A stretch of 33,776 nt of DNA from Streptomyces rishiriensis. GTDB taxonomy: Bacteria > Actinomycetota > Actinomycetes > Streptomycetales > Streptomycetaceae. A program made the translations under genes and the position numbers. This document shows, piece after piece, positions 1-6,344 of this stretch. The DNA lies in contig NZ_BEWA01000039.1 in the NCBI RefSeq assembly GCF_003112535.1, forward strand, positions 1 through 33,776, in the 5' to 3' direction. Below the pieces are notes generated by a model. It was not told the origin of the DNA. It saw only the letters and a program-made list of their open reading frames with translations, and did no database searches. Each line of letters begins with the position of its first letter. The stretch's first letter is position 1.

Positions 1-1029
1 GGTGTAGATGGACGTGGTGCTGGCGTGCTCGTGACCGACCTGTTCCTGGACGAAGCGGGGATCCCAGCCGTCCTCGATCAGGTGGGTGACGTAGGACCTT
101 CGGAAGGAGTGGTAGTCCAGCCCGTCGTCCAGGCCCAGGGCCTTGCGGTAGGCGATGAAACGGGAGTTGATGCGCTGGCAGCCGATCCGCAGTCCGCGCT
201 CGGACGGCCAAGCCGCGGGGTTGCCGTCGGTGCCCAGCAGCGGGCGGACCTCGGTGAACCACTCGTCCAGGACATCGGGGGTCCAGCCGAACACGGTCAG
301 CACGCCGCGGCGCTTAGGCGGTGAGCCCTTTTTGGCCTTGCCGAACCGGACCTGGCAGCGGCCGAACTCGCCGTACTCGGCGCCGTGCGGGTTGCGGCCG
401 AAGTCGGCGGCGTCGAGCATCCGCGTCTCGTTGCGCCGCAGCCCGTAGGCGTAGGCGGTCTTGAACAGGGTGGCGTCGCGGAACGCAGGCAGCCAGCCCT
501 TGCGGCCGAAGGCCCTGATCCGGGCAACCTCGTCGTCGCAGTGCTCGAAGAACGCGTGCAGCTCGGCCTTGGTGAACGCCCGCTTCTTCGCGTCGGCCTC
601 GTTGTCCTGGACGTGCACCGCGGTGTTCCACTCGTGAACGACCTGGACCGGATGGGTGCCGAACCGTTCCTCGCACGTGGCCGCCCAGTCGTAGAGCGGG
701 TCGGTGACGAAGTGGCAGAACGCCCGGACCGCCTCCGAGTAGGACCGGATCGTGGAACGGCGCAAGTCCCGCAGCGAACGCAGGTCACCGAGCCACTCGT
801 CGACCATCGCCGGCGTCCAGTGCCACGGGTAGTTGTTCACGTACGCGGCGAACGCCTTGACCGTGTTCTCCCGGCCCTCGACTGTCGTCCGGGCCAGATT
901 CCGCGCGAGCTGCTGGTTCGCGAATCCGGTCAGCATCGCGGTGAAGACCTGTTCCTCCGGCCGCAGCAGCGCGACTCCGTCCACCAGGTGCAGCCGTGCC
1001 GCACCTGGGATCGACCCGTTGAACCCCAC
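1..1029 (-). CDS. Tyrosine recombinase / phage-type integrase (C-terminus cut by window edge)
   Basis: Site-specific DNA recombinase of the lambda-integrase/XerCD superfamily, expected to integrate and excise a mobile element. 343 codons are visible. The N-terminal half (about residues 30-150) looks like a SAM-like core-binding domain. The catalytic domain carries Arg198 in YGLRRNE, His307 and Arg310 in HSFRRSY, His333 in GHEHAS and the nucleophile Tyr342 in SIYT, so the active site is complete and only the last residues lie outside. The GTG at 1029 is chosen because GGAGG lies about 11 nt upstream; GTGs at 1050 and 1128 are in-frame alternatives, and stops at 1146-1158 close the frame. The gene reads leftward, away from the truncated ligase. 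The tRNA or other attachment site is not visible. Confidence 0.88.
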   Translation of the reverse strand, partial: MGFNGSIPGAARLHLVDGVALLRPEEQVFTAMLTGFANQQLARNLARTTVEGRENTVKAFAAYVNNYPWHWTPAMVDEWLGDLRSLRDLRRSTIRSYSEAVRAFCHFVTDPLYDWAATCEERFGTHPVQVVHEWNTAVHVQDNEADAKKRAFTKAELHAFFEHCDDEVARIRAFGRKGWLPAFRDATLFKTAYAYGLRRNETRMLDAADFGRNPHGAEYGEFGRCQVRFGKAKKGSPPKRRGVLTVFGWTPDVLDEWFTEVRPLLGTDGNPAAWPSERGLRIGCQRINSRFIAYRKALGLDDGLDYHSFRRSYVTHLIEDGWDPRFVQEQVGHEHASTTSIYT

Positions 1030-1071
1030 CGGTCCACCACCCTCCGTCACTCGCGTCGTATGCGAGAAAAC

Positions 1072-1084
1072 CGCATCTGATGCG
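1072..1084. repeat. Palindrome CGCATCTGATGCG upstream of integrase
   Basis: Perfect 5-bp arms around CTG, 43 bp upstream of the chosen integrase start. Its core GCATCNGATGC recurs at 1249-1259. A protein-binding site is a reasonable guess only. Confidence 0.45.
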
Positions 1085-1248
1085 AGTCGACGGACAAACC
1101 GCAGGTCAGTCAGCCGGACGAGTGACACCAGCTGGCGTCGCCCTCACGTCCGTCGCTACCGTCGCCACCAGCAGGCCGGGCCAACTTCCATGGTCAGCAC
1201 GCAGGTGGACGCCGTTGGCCACGACGATTCGCGAACCGTCGCGAGTTC

Positions 1249-1259
1249 GCATCGGATGC
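1249..1259. repeat. Second copy of palindrome GCATCNGATGC
   Basis: GCATCGGATGC matches the core of the palindrome at 1072-1084 except for its central base. It adjoins the GCGAAC/GTTCGC inverted repeat at 1231-1250. Confidence 0.4.
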
Positions 1260-1337
1260 AATCGGCGGCGCTTGGAACATTGGTACAGCGGCTATCGGTG
1301 AGATTGATCTTGAGGAGCGCCGCAGGTCAGCGGCCTC

Positions 1338-1922
1338 TCAGAAACCCGTCGCAGAGCGCAGCGGTTGTGAGAGGACTTCTGCGACGCGCGACCTGGGCGA
1401 ACGCTTCGGCACCGGGGCGGTGGTGCCGTCTCTCTCAACTGGTCGTTTGTGAGAGACCCCAACCGGAACCGCCGCTACCGTTACTGGCTGCTCCGATGTT
1501 CCCCACGGCCGTTCAAGAGCAGCCCTGCGGCGCCGGTACGGCCACGTGGTGGTGTCGGTGCCCTCCAGTCGCAGCACGTCGAAGGCCACGTAATGGGCGG
1601 GCCACTGCTCGGCGAGCCGAGCCGCGCCGGCGCCTCGCCGCTGGAGGCGGCCCTGGAGCCGCTCGAAGGCGAGCCTGCCGGATTCCCATACGACTACCTC
1701 CCCGTCCAGGGCCGTCGCGTCGGGGAGCTGGAGCGCACCGGAGTGCAGCTCAGGGAAGCCGGGGACGAGGTCCGCGCCCCTGCGTGAGCGCAGTACCAGG
1801 CGCCCGGCGTCCCAGGACAGAAGCGCTCGCCATCCGTCCCACTTGACCTCTCCCGCCCACCCGTCGGGCAGTGCCGGGTCTGCTACGGGTTCCGCGAGCA
1901 TTGGCTCTGGCAGCATCCACAC
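1338..1922 (-). pseudogene. ATP-dependent DNA ligase, truncated N-terminal fragment
   Basis: The first ~137 residues match the nucleotidyl-transferase domain of actinobacterial ATP-dependent DNA ligases (LigC/LigD type). Residues 24-32 hold the adenylation motif EVKWDGWRA with Lys27 as the AMP-accepting residue, and DGEVVVW (73-79) fits motif III. After about residue 138 (near 1510) the similarity stops and the frame runs on through unrelated sequence to residue 194. A working ligase needs motifs IV-V and the OB fold, about 300 residues in total, so this is 3'-truncated. The GTG at 1922 or ATG at 1916 lies about 25 bp downstream of the DUF6233 stop, suggesting an old operon. The break may be the scar of the integrating element to the left. 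Confidence 0.75.
1428..1457. repeat. Inverted repeat GTCTCTC/GAGAGAC with direct TTGTGAGAG copies nearby
   Basis: GTCTCTC (1428-1434) and GAGAGAC (1451-1457) form a 7-bp inverted repeat. TTGTGAGAG occurs at 1365-1373 and again at 1447-1455, overlapping the right arm. They sit in the stretch just beyond the ligase break and could be operator or recombinase sites. No function is shown. Confidence 0.35.
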
Positions 1923-1946
1923 AGGTGAGGCCTTCCACGCGAGCCC

Positions 1947-2288
1947 TCAGCCCTCCACATAGCCCAGAGCGGTGTCGGGACGGCAGTGGGTGCAGGCTTC
2001 CACTCCCTCGGCGAGTGCCCGCAGGGCTGCGTCCCGGGAGATGCCTGTCGCCCTCTTACCTGCGTTGTAGCAGTCCCCGACGTGGACATAGAGGGGCGGT
2101 GCGTGCCTGTTCAAGCCTCGTTCGAGCAGCCAGTCCGGCTCGGGCGGCCGCGCCTGAGCGCCGCGCTGCCGTTCGGCCTCGCGGCGTTCCTCCTCGGCAA
2201 TCCAGCGCTGCGTGCGCGCCAGGTCCCGCTGCTGCACCCTCTCCAGGAACCGGAGCTGCACGAGACGCGACGAAGCCGTATCGCTCAT
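1947..2288 (-). CDS. DUF6233 family protein
   Basis: 113 aa and soluble. The N-terminal half is a charged helix rich in Arg/Glu/Gln (RDLARTQRWIAEEERREAER). The C-terminal half carries the family's recognisable pattern: PPLYVHVGDCYNAGKR, then SRDAALRALAEGVEACTHCRPD. The cysteines in GDC and CTHC could bind metal, but this is unproven. These small proteins of unknown function are common, often in several copies, in Streptomyces genomes. The ATG at 2288 is preferred over an upstream ATG at 2318 because family members start shortly before the charged helix; no clear Shine-Dalgarno is seen. The ligase fragment follows 25 bp downstream on the same strand. Confidence 0.72.
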   Translation of the reverse strand: MSDTASSRLVQLRFLERVQQRDLARTQRWIAEEERREAERQRGAQARPPEPDWLLERGLNRHAPPLYVHVGDCYNAGKRATGISRDAALRALAEGVEACTHCRPDTALGYVEG

Positions 2289-2347
2289 ACGTTCGATACT
2301 AGAAGGTGCTGGCCACATGGCTAAGCAGGGGGCGACCGCCTGATCTC

Positions 2348-2378
2348 TCGCAGCGAAGGTTGAGCGTTCTCACCGAAG
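2348..2378. repeat. Left arm, perfect 31-bp inverted repeat
   Basis: Exact reverse complement of 2675-2705. Within and just past this arm CGAAGGTTG occurs twice (2354-2362 and 2374-2382), 20 bp apart, about two helical turns, which suits protein binding. On the right side the second copy is degenerate. Confidence 0.9.
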
Positions 2379-2453
2379 GTTGTAGCAACAACCAGCCCAA
2401 GATCCGGCCGAAGAACGCATCGTGGCTGGGGGCAGTACGCCATCCTGAGTGCT

Positions 2454-2651
2454 ATGCAAAGCATCGAGACGGCTCAGCGTCGGCTTGCGGCTCGGGAAGC
2501 GTCGTTGGCCAAAGCCCGGGAGCGGCTGGCACACAGCCGGCCAGGGACTCCCGCCCACCGCCGTGCCAGTTTGGACATTGAGCAGTTGGAGCGCGCGGTG
2601 CGCAGCCGACAGGCTCATTTGGCTGAGCTCACTGCGACGGCAGACGGCTAA
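2454..2651 (+). CDS. Small coiled-coil-like protein inside the inverted-repeat element
   Basis: 65 aa, not assigned to a family. It is highly basic and helical, with heptad-like spacing of Leu/Ala and Arg/Glu from residue 5 to 30 (TAQRRLAAREASLAKARERL), a short break at PGTPAH, and a second helix (about 41-60) with LEQL/HLAEL-like spacing. It may form a helical hairpin. It ends 23 bp before the right arm and is the only sensible ORF inside the element. No strong ribosome-binding site precedes the ATG, so translation is uncertain. Confidence 0.45.
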   Translation: MQSIETAQRRLAAREASLAKARERLAHSRPGTPAHRRASLDIEQLERAVRSRQAHLAELTATADG

Positions 2652-2674
2652 CCGAGCGCAAGGACACGCGCAGA

Positions 2675-2705
2675 CTTCGGTGAGAACGCTCAACCTTCGC
2701 TGCGA
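2675..2705. repeat. Right arm, perfect 31-bp inverted repeat
   Basis: Exact reverse complement of 2348-2378. Imperfect similarity continues outward to about 2727. Confidence 0.9.
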
Positions 2706-2770
2706 CAGGTCACCGCCCCCTGGCTTACGCCCCAGCGGATAGCGCCGCCTGCGCCACGGGCCGACCTCGC

Positions 2771-2959
2771 TCACAGCCCCGGCTCCTTGGGATAGACAGG
2801 AACGTCGTACCCCCGGTCGCGCAGCCACTCACGTGTGACAACGGCGCGATATCGAATGGTGACGTGCTGGTCGGCATCATCAACCTTCCCGGAGTGCATG
2901 ACCAGCTTGTCGGCGTCCTCCATCGCCCGGGCTGGTGCCATCTCAGGCACCAGCCGCAA
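2771..2959 (-). CDS. Small hypothetical protein downstream of Imm49
   Basis: 62 aa, not recognised. It is acidic in the middle (KVDDADQH) with a C-terminal segment TREWLRDRGYDVPVYPKEP that reads like a folded domain end. It starts 21 bp after the Imm49 stop on the same strand, so it could be co-transcribed. Third-position GC is only moderate, unlike core Streptomyces genes, which fits an accessory gene or a remnant. Confidence 0.4.
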   Translation of the reverse strand: MRLVPEMAPARAMEDADKLVMHSGKVDDADQHVTIRYRAVVTREWLRDRGYDVPVYPKEPGL

Positions 2960-2980
2960 GGTAGCCCGGCAGGCGCTTCG

Positions 2981-3904
2981 TCAGTGCTGAGGAGCGTGCA
3001 GTAGAGAGTCGGGCAGGTAAGCGGACCGGACGCCCAGTTGCCATCCGTGGGCGAGGGAGGCGAGTGCGGCCACCGCGGCGGTCCTGACCGGCAGCAGCGT
3101 GCGGGGATCCGGGTCGGTGCCGACGCCCGCGCGGTGCTCCAGGAGCCGTTCGGCAAGGGCCTGTTCGAAGGCGGACTGGTCGTCGTCGAGCAGGACGCGC
3201 AGCAGCCGCTGGTCCGGGTCCAGTGCGCCGGCCGCGTCGAGCCGTTCGGCGGCGCGGGCCCGCGCGTCGGTGTCGGGCTTGTCCAGCGGGACGGGCCCGG
3301 ACACGGCGCCGGGATACTGCCCCTGCTCGATGGTGAGGTAGGCGCACAACGCGTCCATTTCGGCGAGGTCAGCCCGGGTCGATACCGACTCCCGTTTCGA
3401 GTAGGGCACCCCGTCGCGGATGGCCGGAGCGTAGTCCCCATGCAGCATGGGCCCGATGACCCGGCCGTGCTCCCACACGAGGCCGCTGATCACGCACAGG
3501 GCGAACACCTGAACCCACGTCTGTGCGGTGGTTGCCGGGGACGCCGGTTCCCAGCCCTCTTCGTAGTGCATCTCTTCACTGGTGAGCGTCTCATCGACGA
3601 GGGGAAGGGGGATGTCCCAGTCACCGTCGGGGAAGCAGCCCAGGGTCAGCTCCCCGAGGGCACACTCCGCCGCAGTGAGCAGTACCTCACGCGATCTCGG
3701 CGTCTCCAGTGCGGGATCTTCCAGGGTGTGGGCAGCGGTGAGGCCAAGAAGGTCTGCGCCCATCTCCCGCAGCCCCTGCCGGAGAGGACGGCCGCCGTGG
3801 CGCATGTCGGACCAGTGGCCGATAGCCTGGCGGATCCCGCGCTGGAGGGTGTCCTGTATACGCTCGTCGGCCACGTCGTGGCGTATCACGTCCTTGATCG
3901 TCAT
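2981..3904 (-). CDS. Imm49 family immunity protein
   Basis: 307 aa, soluble. The C-terminal pattern LLRVLLDDDQSAFEQALAER (about 220-245) followed near the end by HGWQLGVRSAYLPDSLL matches the Imm49 family, whose members protect the producer from polymorphic or contact-delivered toxins. The start is placed at ATG 3904, where GGCGGG immediately precedes it; an upstream in-frame ATG at 3985 gives a non-conserved Arg-rich leader. No toxin, secretion gene or toxin C-terminal cassette is visible on either side, so this is an orphan immunity gene. Many Streptomyces carry such singletons. The toxin it neutralises is unknown. Confidence 0.72.
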   Translation of the reverse strand: MTIKDVIRHDVADERIQDTLQRGIRQAIGHWSDMRHGGRPLRQGLREMGADLLGLTAAHTLEDPALETPRSREVLLTAAECALGELTLGCFPDGDWDIPLPLVDETLTSEEMHYEEGWEPASPATTAQTWVQVFALCVISGLVWEHGRVIGPMLHGDYAPAIRDGVPYSKRESVSTRADLAEMDALCAYLTIEQGQYPGAVSGPVPLDKPDTDARARAAERLDAAGALDPDQRLLRVLLDDDQSAFEQALAERLLEHRAGVGTDPDPRTLLPVRTAAVAALASLAHGWQLGVRSAYLPDSLLHAPQH

Positions 3905-3983
3905 CCCGCCATCCTGCCAGCGGGCACTGACAGCACGAAGGCGGCCATAGCGCGGGCGTCCCGTCTCATTCGATCTTGCCGCC

Positions 3984-4259
3984 ATGTGGACGACGAGCGG
4001 ACCGGCGTTCTGGGATTCGTACGGTGCACCGGATCGCTCGTCCGCAGCCGTGTGGCGGGCGCGGGTCTACGAGGCTCGGCACTTGGGCGCGATCCGCCTT
4101 GAGCGCCACCGGCTAGCCAAGGCGGAGGAGGTCCGCGAGAGCTACGGAGCCATGGCCGAGGTGCTCGCCGGGCTGGCCTGGCTGACGCCTTCTGGAGTCG
4201 GCTTGCCGGGGCCGTGCGGCGTCAGCGAAGAACGGCAGGCTCTCGCGGGACGCCCTTAA
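3984..4259 (+). CDS. Hypothetical ORF, possibly a gene remnant
   Basis: 91 codons, divergent from Imm49. Residues ~20-65 (YEARHLGAIRLERHRLAKAE, then a helix ending VLAGLAWL) look protein-like with good third-position GC. The end overlaps the NUDIX scrap on the other strand and looks non-coding. No family was recognised. It may be the surviving part of a broken gene or a chance frame. Confidence 0.25.
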   Translation: MWTTSGPAFWDSYGAPDRSSAAVWRARVYEARHLGAIRLERHRLAKAEEVRESYGAMAEVLAGLAWLTPSGVGLPGPCGVSEERQALAGRP

Positions 4260-4344
4260 CGAGGACGTCGGCCACCACATCGGCGAGGCCGAGCGGGTAG
4301 ACCGTCTCCGCGGTGGATCGGAGCTCATCCAGCGACCACCAGCG
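4222..4344 (-). pseudogene. NUDIX hydrolase, C-terminal scrap
   Basis: The frame reads RWWSLDELRSTAETVYPLGL, then ADVVADVLVKGVPREP, before a TGA at 4222. This resembles the tail that follows the Nudix box in many actinobacterial NUDIX hydrolases. The Nudix box itself is missing. The scrap begins two bases after an aldo/keto reductase scrap in another frame, so it is a dead fusion point. Confidence 0.5.
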
Positions 4345-4346
4345 GC

Positions 4347-4526
4347 TGGCCCGATGGCGAACTTCGTGGCGAGGGTGAACCGGTCGCGCCGCGTGCGCAG
4401 CAACCCGAGGATCTCCTCGGACTCGGCGGCCTGATAGCTCTCGGCGGTGTCGATGAACGTGCCGCCCGCGTCGGCGAACCGGTCGAGCACCCGGGCGCTC
4501 TCGCCGAGGTCGCTGCCGGTGCCCCA
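4347..4526 (-). pseudogene. Aldo/keto reductase, internal fragment
   Basis: Sixty residues match the early barrel of aldo/keto reductases: ESARVLDRFADAGGTFIDTA contains the Asp of the catalytic tetrad in FIDTA, followed by ESYQAAESEEILG with the catalytic-type Tyr, and RDRFTLATKF, which holds the catalytic Lys region. The first ~30 residues and the remaining ~220 are absent. The upstream edge abuts a TetR scrap on the opposite strand, as if the gap between two divergent genes had been deleted. Confidence 0.7.
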
Positions 4527-4532
4527 CGGGAG

Positions 4533-4661
4533 CTGTTCGCGCAAGACGGCATTCACGCCACCGGCACCGCCCGCCTCACCGGCGTGGCGCACGTGTCCAC
4601 CCGCACCCTCTACCAGCACTTCCCCAGCAAGGACGCCATCGTCGCCGCGCGACCGCGAAGC
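4533..4661 (+). pseudogene. TetR-family regulator, N-terminal HTH fragment
   Basis: The plus frame reads LFAQDGIHATGTARLTGVAH then VSTRTLYQHFPSKDAIVAA, the TetR/AcrR DNA-binding helix-turn-helix including the conserved Tyr-x-HF-x-SK recognition stretch. It lacks the first ~15 residues and the whole ligand-binding domain; after KDAIVAA the frame enters unrelated sequence and stops near 4742. Together with the adjacent aldo/keto reductase fragment it looks like a collapsed divergent regulator-target pair. Confidence 0.7.
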
Positions 4662-4783
4662 TGTGGTGGTGGCAGCGGCGCCGACCTCGCCGACGCCTCC
4701 GCCCCGTCACGAACGGGGCGGATGATCCTGCGCGCCGCCTCCCAGACGTCGACGAGCTGAGGCGGGCCCGAACGCCGTCCCGG

Positions 4784-5614
4784 TCAGTAGGCGGCCAGCA
4801 AGATGGCGGTGTAGTGCGCCGAAAAAGCCGCCACGGTCAGCGCGTGGAACACCTCGTGGAACCCGAACCAGCGGGGTGAGGGGTCGGGCCGCTGCAGGGC
4901 GTAGACGACCGCGCCCACGCTGTACAGGAGACCGCCGACGACGATCAGGACGACTACGGCTGCTCCGCCGGTGTGCAGGAAGTCGGGAAGGTAGCTCACC
5001 GGCGCCCAGCCAAGGGCCAGGTAACACGGGGTGTACAGCCAGCGCGGAGCTCCGACCCACAGGACCCGGAAAGCGATGCCGGCCGACGCGCCCGCCCACA
5101 CGATCCACAGCAGCGGTGACCGCTGGTCCGGCGGGAGGAGGAGTACGGCCAGAGGGGTGCAGGTTCCGGCGATGATCAGGAATATGTTCGCGTGGTCCAG
5201 ACGCCGTAGGAGAGCCTCGCCGAGCGGCCCCCAGGTGCCGCGGTGGTAGACGGCGCTCGTCGCGAACAGCAGCCAGGCGGTGACGGAGTACACGGCGCAG
5301 GCCAGGACCGCCTGCGGAGTGCGGGCCAGGCAGATGAGTACGACGCCCGCGATCAACGCGGCGGGAACCATTCCGGCATGGAGCCAGCCACGCAACCTCG
5401 GCTTGATCGGTTCGGCCAGGTCGGCCGCCCGCTCCACGAGAGCGGCGACCGGGTGGGCCTTCTCCCCTGCAGGGTCGCCTTGTGATCCGCCGGGCGGCCC
5501 GTCTTCACGGCGCTCTCCACGCTGCGAGGCGACGTTACCGTGTTCGACCTCAGCCGCGTCTCGGGCCGATGACCCTCTTCCTTCCCCGGGCGCCTGGGCG
5601 TCGCTGTCAACCAT
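4784..5614 (-). CDS. Hemolysin III / PAQR-family integral membrane protein
   Basis: 276 aa with a hydrophilic N-terminal extension of about 75 residues followed by seven membrane segments. Family hallmarks are visible: SAVYH (Ser120, His124), LDHANIFLIIAGTCTPL (Asp140, His141) and the final HEVFHALTVAAF with His253/His257. These Ser/Asp/His residues form the metal site of PAQR proteins. Bacterial members (YqfA/TrhA-like) affect membrane-lipid homeostasis; the haemolysin name is historical. The ATG at 5614 has no Shine-Dalgarno, but TAGCAT lies 7-12 bp upstream, so the mRNA may be leaderless. The long charged N-terminus is unusual for the family. Confidence 0.85.
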   Translation of the reverse strand: MVDSDAQAPGEGRGSSARDAAEVEHGNVASQRGERREDGPPGGSQGDPAGEKAHPVAALVERAADLAEPIKPRLRGWLHAGMVPAALIAGVVLICLARTPQAVLACAVYSVTAWLLFATSAVYHRGTWGPLGEALLRRLDHANIFLIIAGTCTPLAVLLLPPDQRSPLLWIVWAGASAGIAFRVLWVGAPRWLYTPCYLALGWAPVSYLPDFLHTGGAAVVVLIVVGGLLYSVGAVVYALQRPDPSPRWFGFHEVFHALTVAAFSAHYTAILLAAY

Positions 5615-5717
5615 GCGGTCATGCTAAAAGCTCTCGCTCCGACAGCATGCGGCGAGGTCGGTCCGGCCCCACGTATCCGCCGCCCTGGCCCGGCAGTTCC
5701 GCTCGGCCGTCGCTGAG

Positions 5718-5849
5718 ATGACCCGGCCCCAGCGTGTCGCAGCCGGGGAGACGATCGGTCAAGTCTTCGCCGAGTCCGACCACTTGCACGATCTGAAGAC
5801 GCAGGTCATCGGAGAGTCGTGGCTCAGAGATCTTCGGCGCGTCCCCTGA
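5718..5849 (+). CDS. Short unrecognised ORF or gene tail
   Basis: 43 codons from ATG 5718. The open frame extends upstream (residues such as HVSAALARQFRSAVAEM) without a better start, so it could be the C-terminal end of a lost gene. It reads smoothly as protein (ETIGQVFAESDHLHDLKTQV) with a Streptomyces-like codon pattern. It is the only content seen in the 336-bp gap between the hemolysin III and MerR genes. No family was recognised. Confidence 0.25.
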   Translation: MTRPQRVAAGETIGQVFAESDHLHDLKTQVIGESWLRDLRRVP

Positions 5850-5950
5850 TCGCTCACGGAAGCCCGAGGAGTCGATCGCGGAGCAGTGCGCGAAGACATC
5901 CCGGCGGCCCGAGTGTGCGGCGCCCGCCGACGCCGGCGGGCCCGCTCATC

Positions 5951-6289
5951 TCACGCTGCTGCCGTCGGGTTCGCCGATTCGGCGGTACGCCGGTATTCGG
6001 CGTTGATGCGCTGGGCTTCCGCGAGCTGGTCTTCGAGGATGACGATCCGGCAGGCGGCCTCGATGGGGGTGCCCCGGTCGACGAGTTCCCGAGCGCGGGC
6101 GGCGATGCGCAACTGGTAGCGGGAGTAGCGGCGGTGGCCGCCCGCGGAGCGCAGTGGGGTGATGAGGCGGGCTTCGCCTATGGCGCGGAGGAAGCCCTGG
6201 GTGGTGCCGAGCATCTCGGCCGCCCGGCCCATGGTGTAGGCGGGGTAGTCGTCGTCATCGAGACGGCTGAACGAGTCGTCTGCTGTCAT
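5951..6289 (-). CDS. MerR-family transcriptional regulator (short form)
   Basis: 112 aa. Residues 16-56 form the MerR winged helix: YTMGRAAEMLGTTQGFLRAI, the wing LITPLRSAGGHRRYSRYQL, then a dimerisation-type helix through ILEDQLAEAQRINAEYRR (83-100). No effector-binding cysteines or large C-terminal domain follow, so the signal it reads is unknown. AGAGAGG about 6 nt upstream supports the ATG at 6289 rather than in-frame starts further up. A strong hairpin (6313-6344) and a repeat-rich gap lie directly upstream. Confidence 0.8.
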   Translation of the reverse strand: MTADDSFSRLDDDDYPAYTMGRAAEMLGTTQGFLRAIGEARLITPLRSAGGHRRYSRYQLRIAARARELVDRGTPIEAACRIVILEDQLAEAQRINAEYRRTAESANPTAAA

Positions 6290-6312
6290 CGCACCTCTCT
6301 GGAACGCGTGGA

Positions 6313-6344
6313 GGGGCCCTGGTGCCGTACAGCACCAGGGCCCC
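6313..6344. promoter_or_regulatory. Perfect 13-bp hairpin in the merR leader region
   Basis: GGGGCCCTGGTGC, a 6-base loop, then GCACCAGGGCCCC: 13 perfectly paired bases starting 24 bp upstream of the MerR start codon. No T-run follows on either strand, so a simple intrinsic terminator is less likely than a leader-RNA structure or an operator for autoregulation. Confidence 0.65.

Larger units (their letters stand above)
1030..1337. other. Gene-free gap upstream of the integrase, rich in short palindromes
   Basis: About 310 bp with no supportable gene and lower GC than its surroundings. It contains two copies of the palindrome GCATCNGATGC (1073-1083 and 1249-1259), two direct copies of ATGCGAG 20 bp apart (1060-1066 and 1080-1086), and an inverted repeat GCGAAC/GTTCGC (1231-1236 and 1245-1250). 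This is where an integrase promoter, arm-type integrase sites or an excisionase/repressor operator would be expected. That role is inferred. Confidence 0.5.
2322..2727. mobile_element. 406-bp element bounded by imperfect inverted repeats, enclosing one small ORF
   Basis: A perfect 31-bp inverted repeat (2348-2378 and 2675-2705) extends outward as an imperfect match: TAAGC-AGGGGGCG on the left (2322 on) mirrors TAAGCCAGGGGGCGG on the right (ending 2727). Each arm is therefore about 55 bp with small gaps. The interior holds one 65-codon ORF on the plus strand. The layout resembles a miniature inverted-repeat element or a cassette mobilised in trans. No transposase is inside and no clear target-site duplication is visible at either edge, so mobility is inferred. 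Confidence 0.6.

Noticed and set aside
2370..2828. Minus-strand frame through the inverted-repeat element
   Set aside because: Both arms encode the same peptide (DLSQRRLSVLTE) because they are inverted copies; the frame is a by-product of the repeat.
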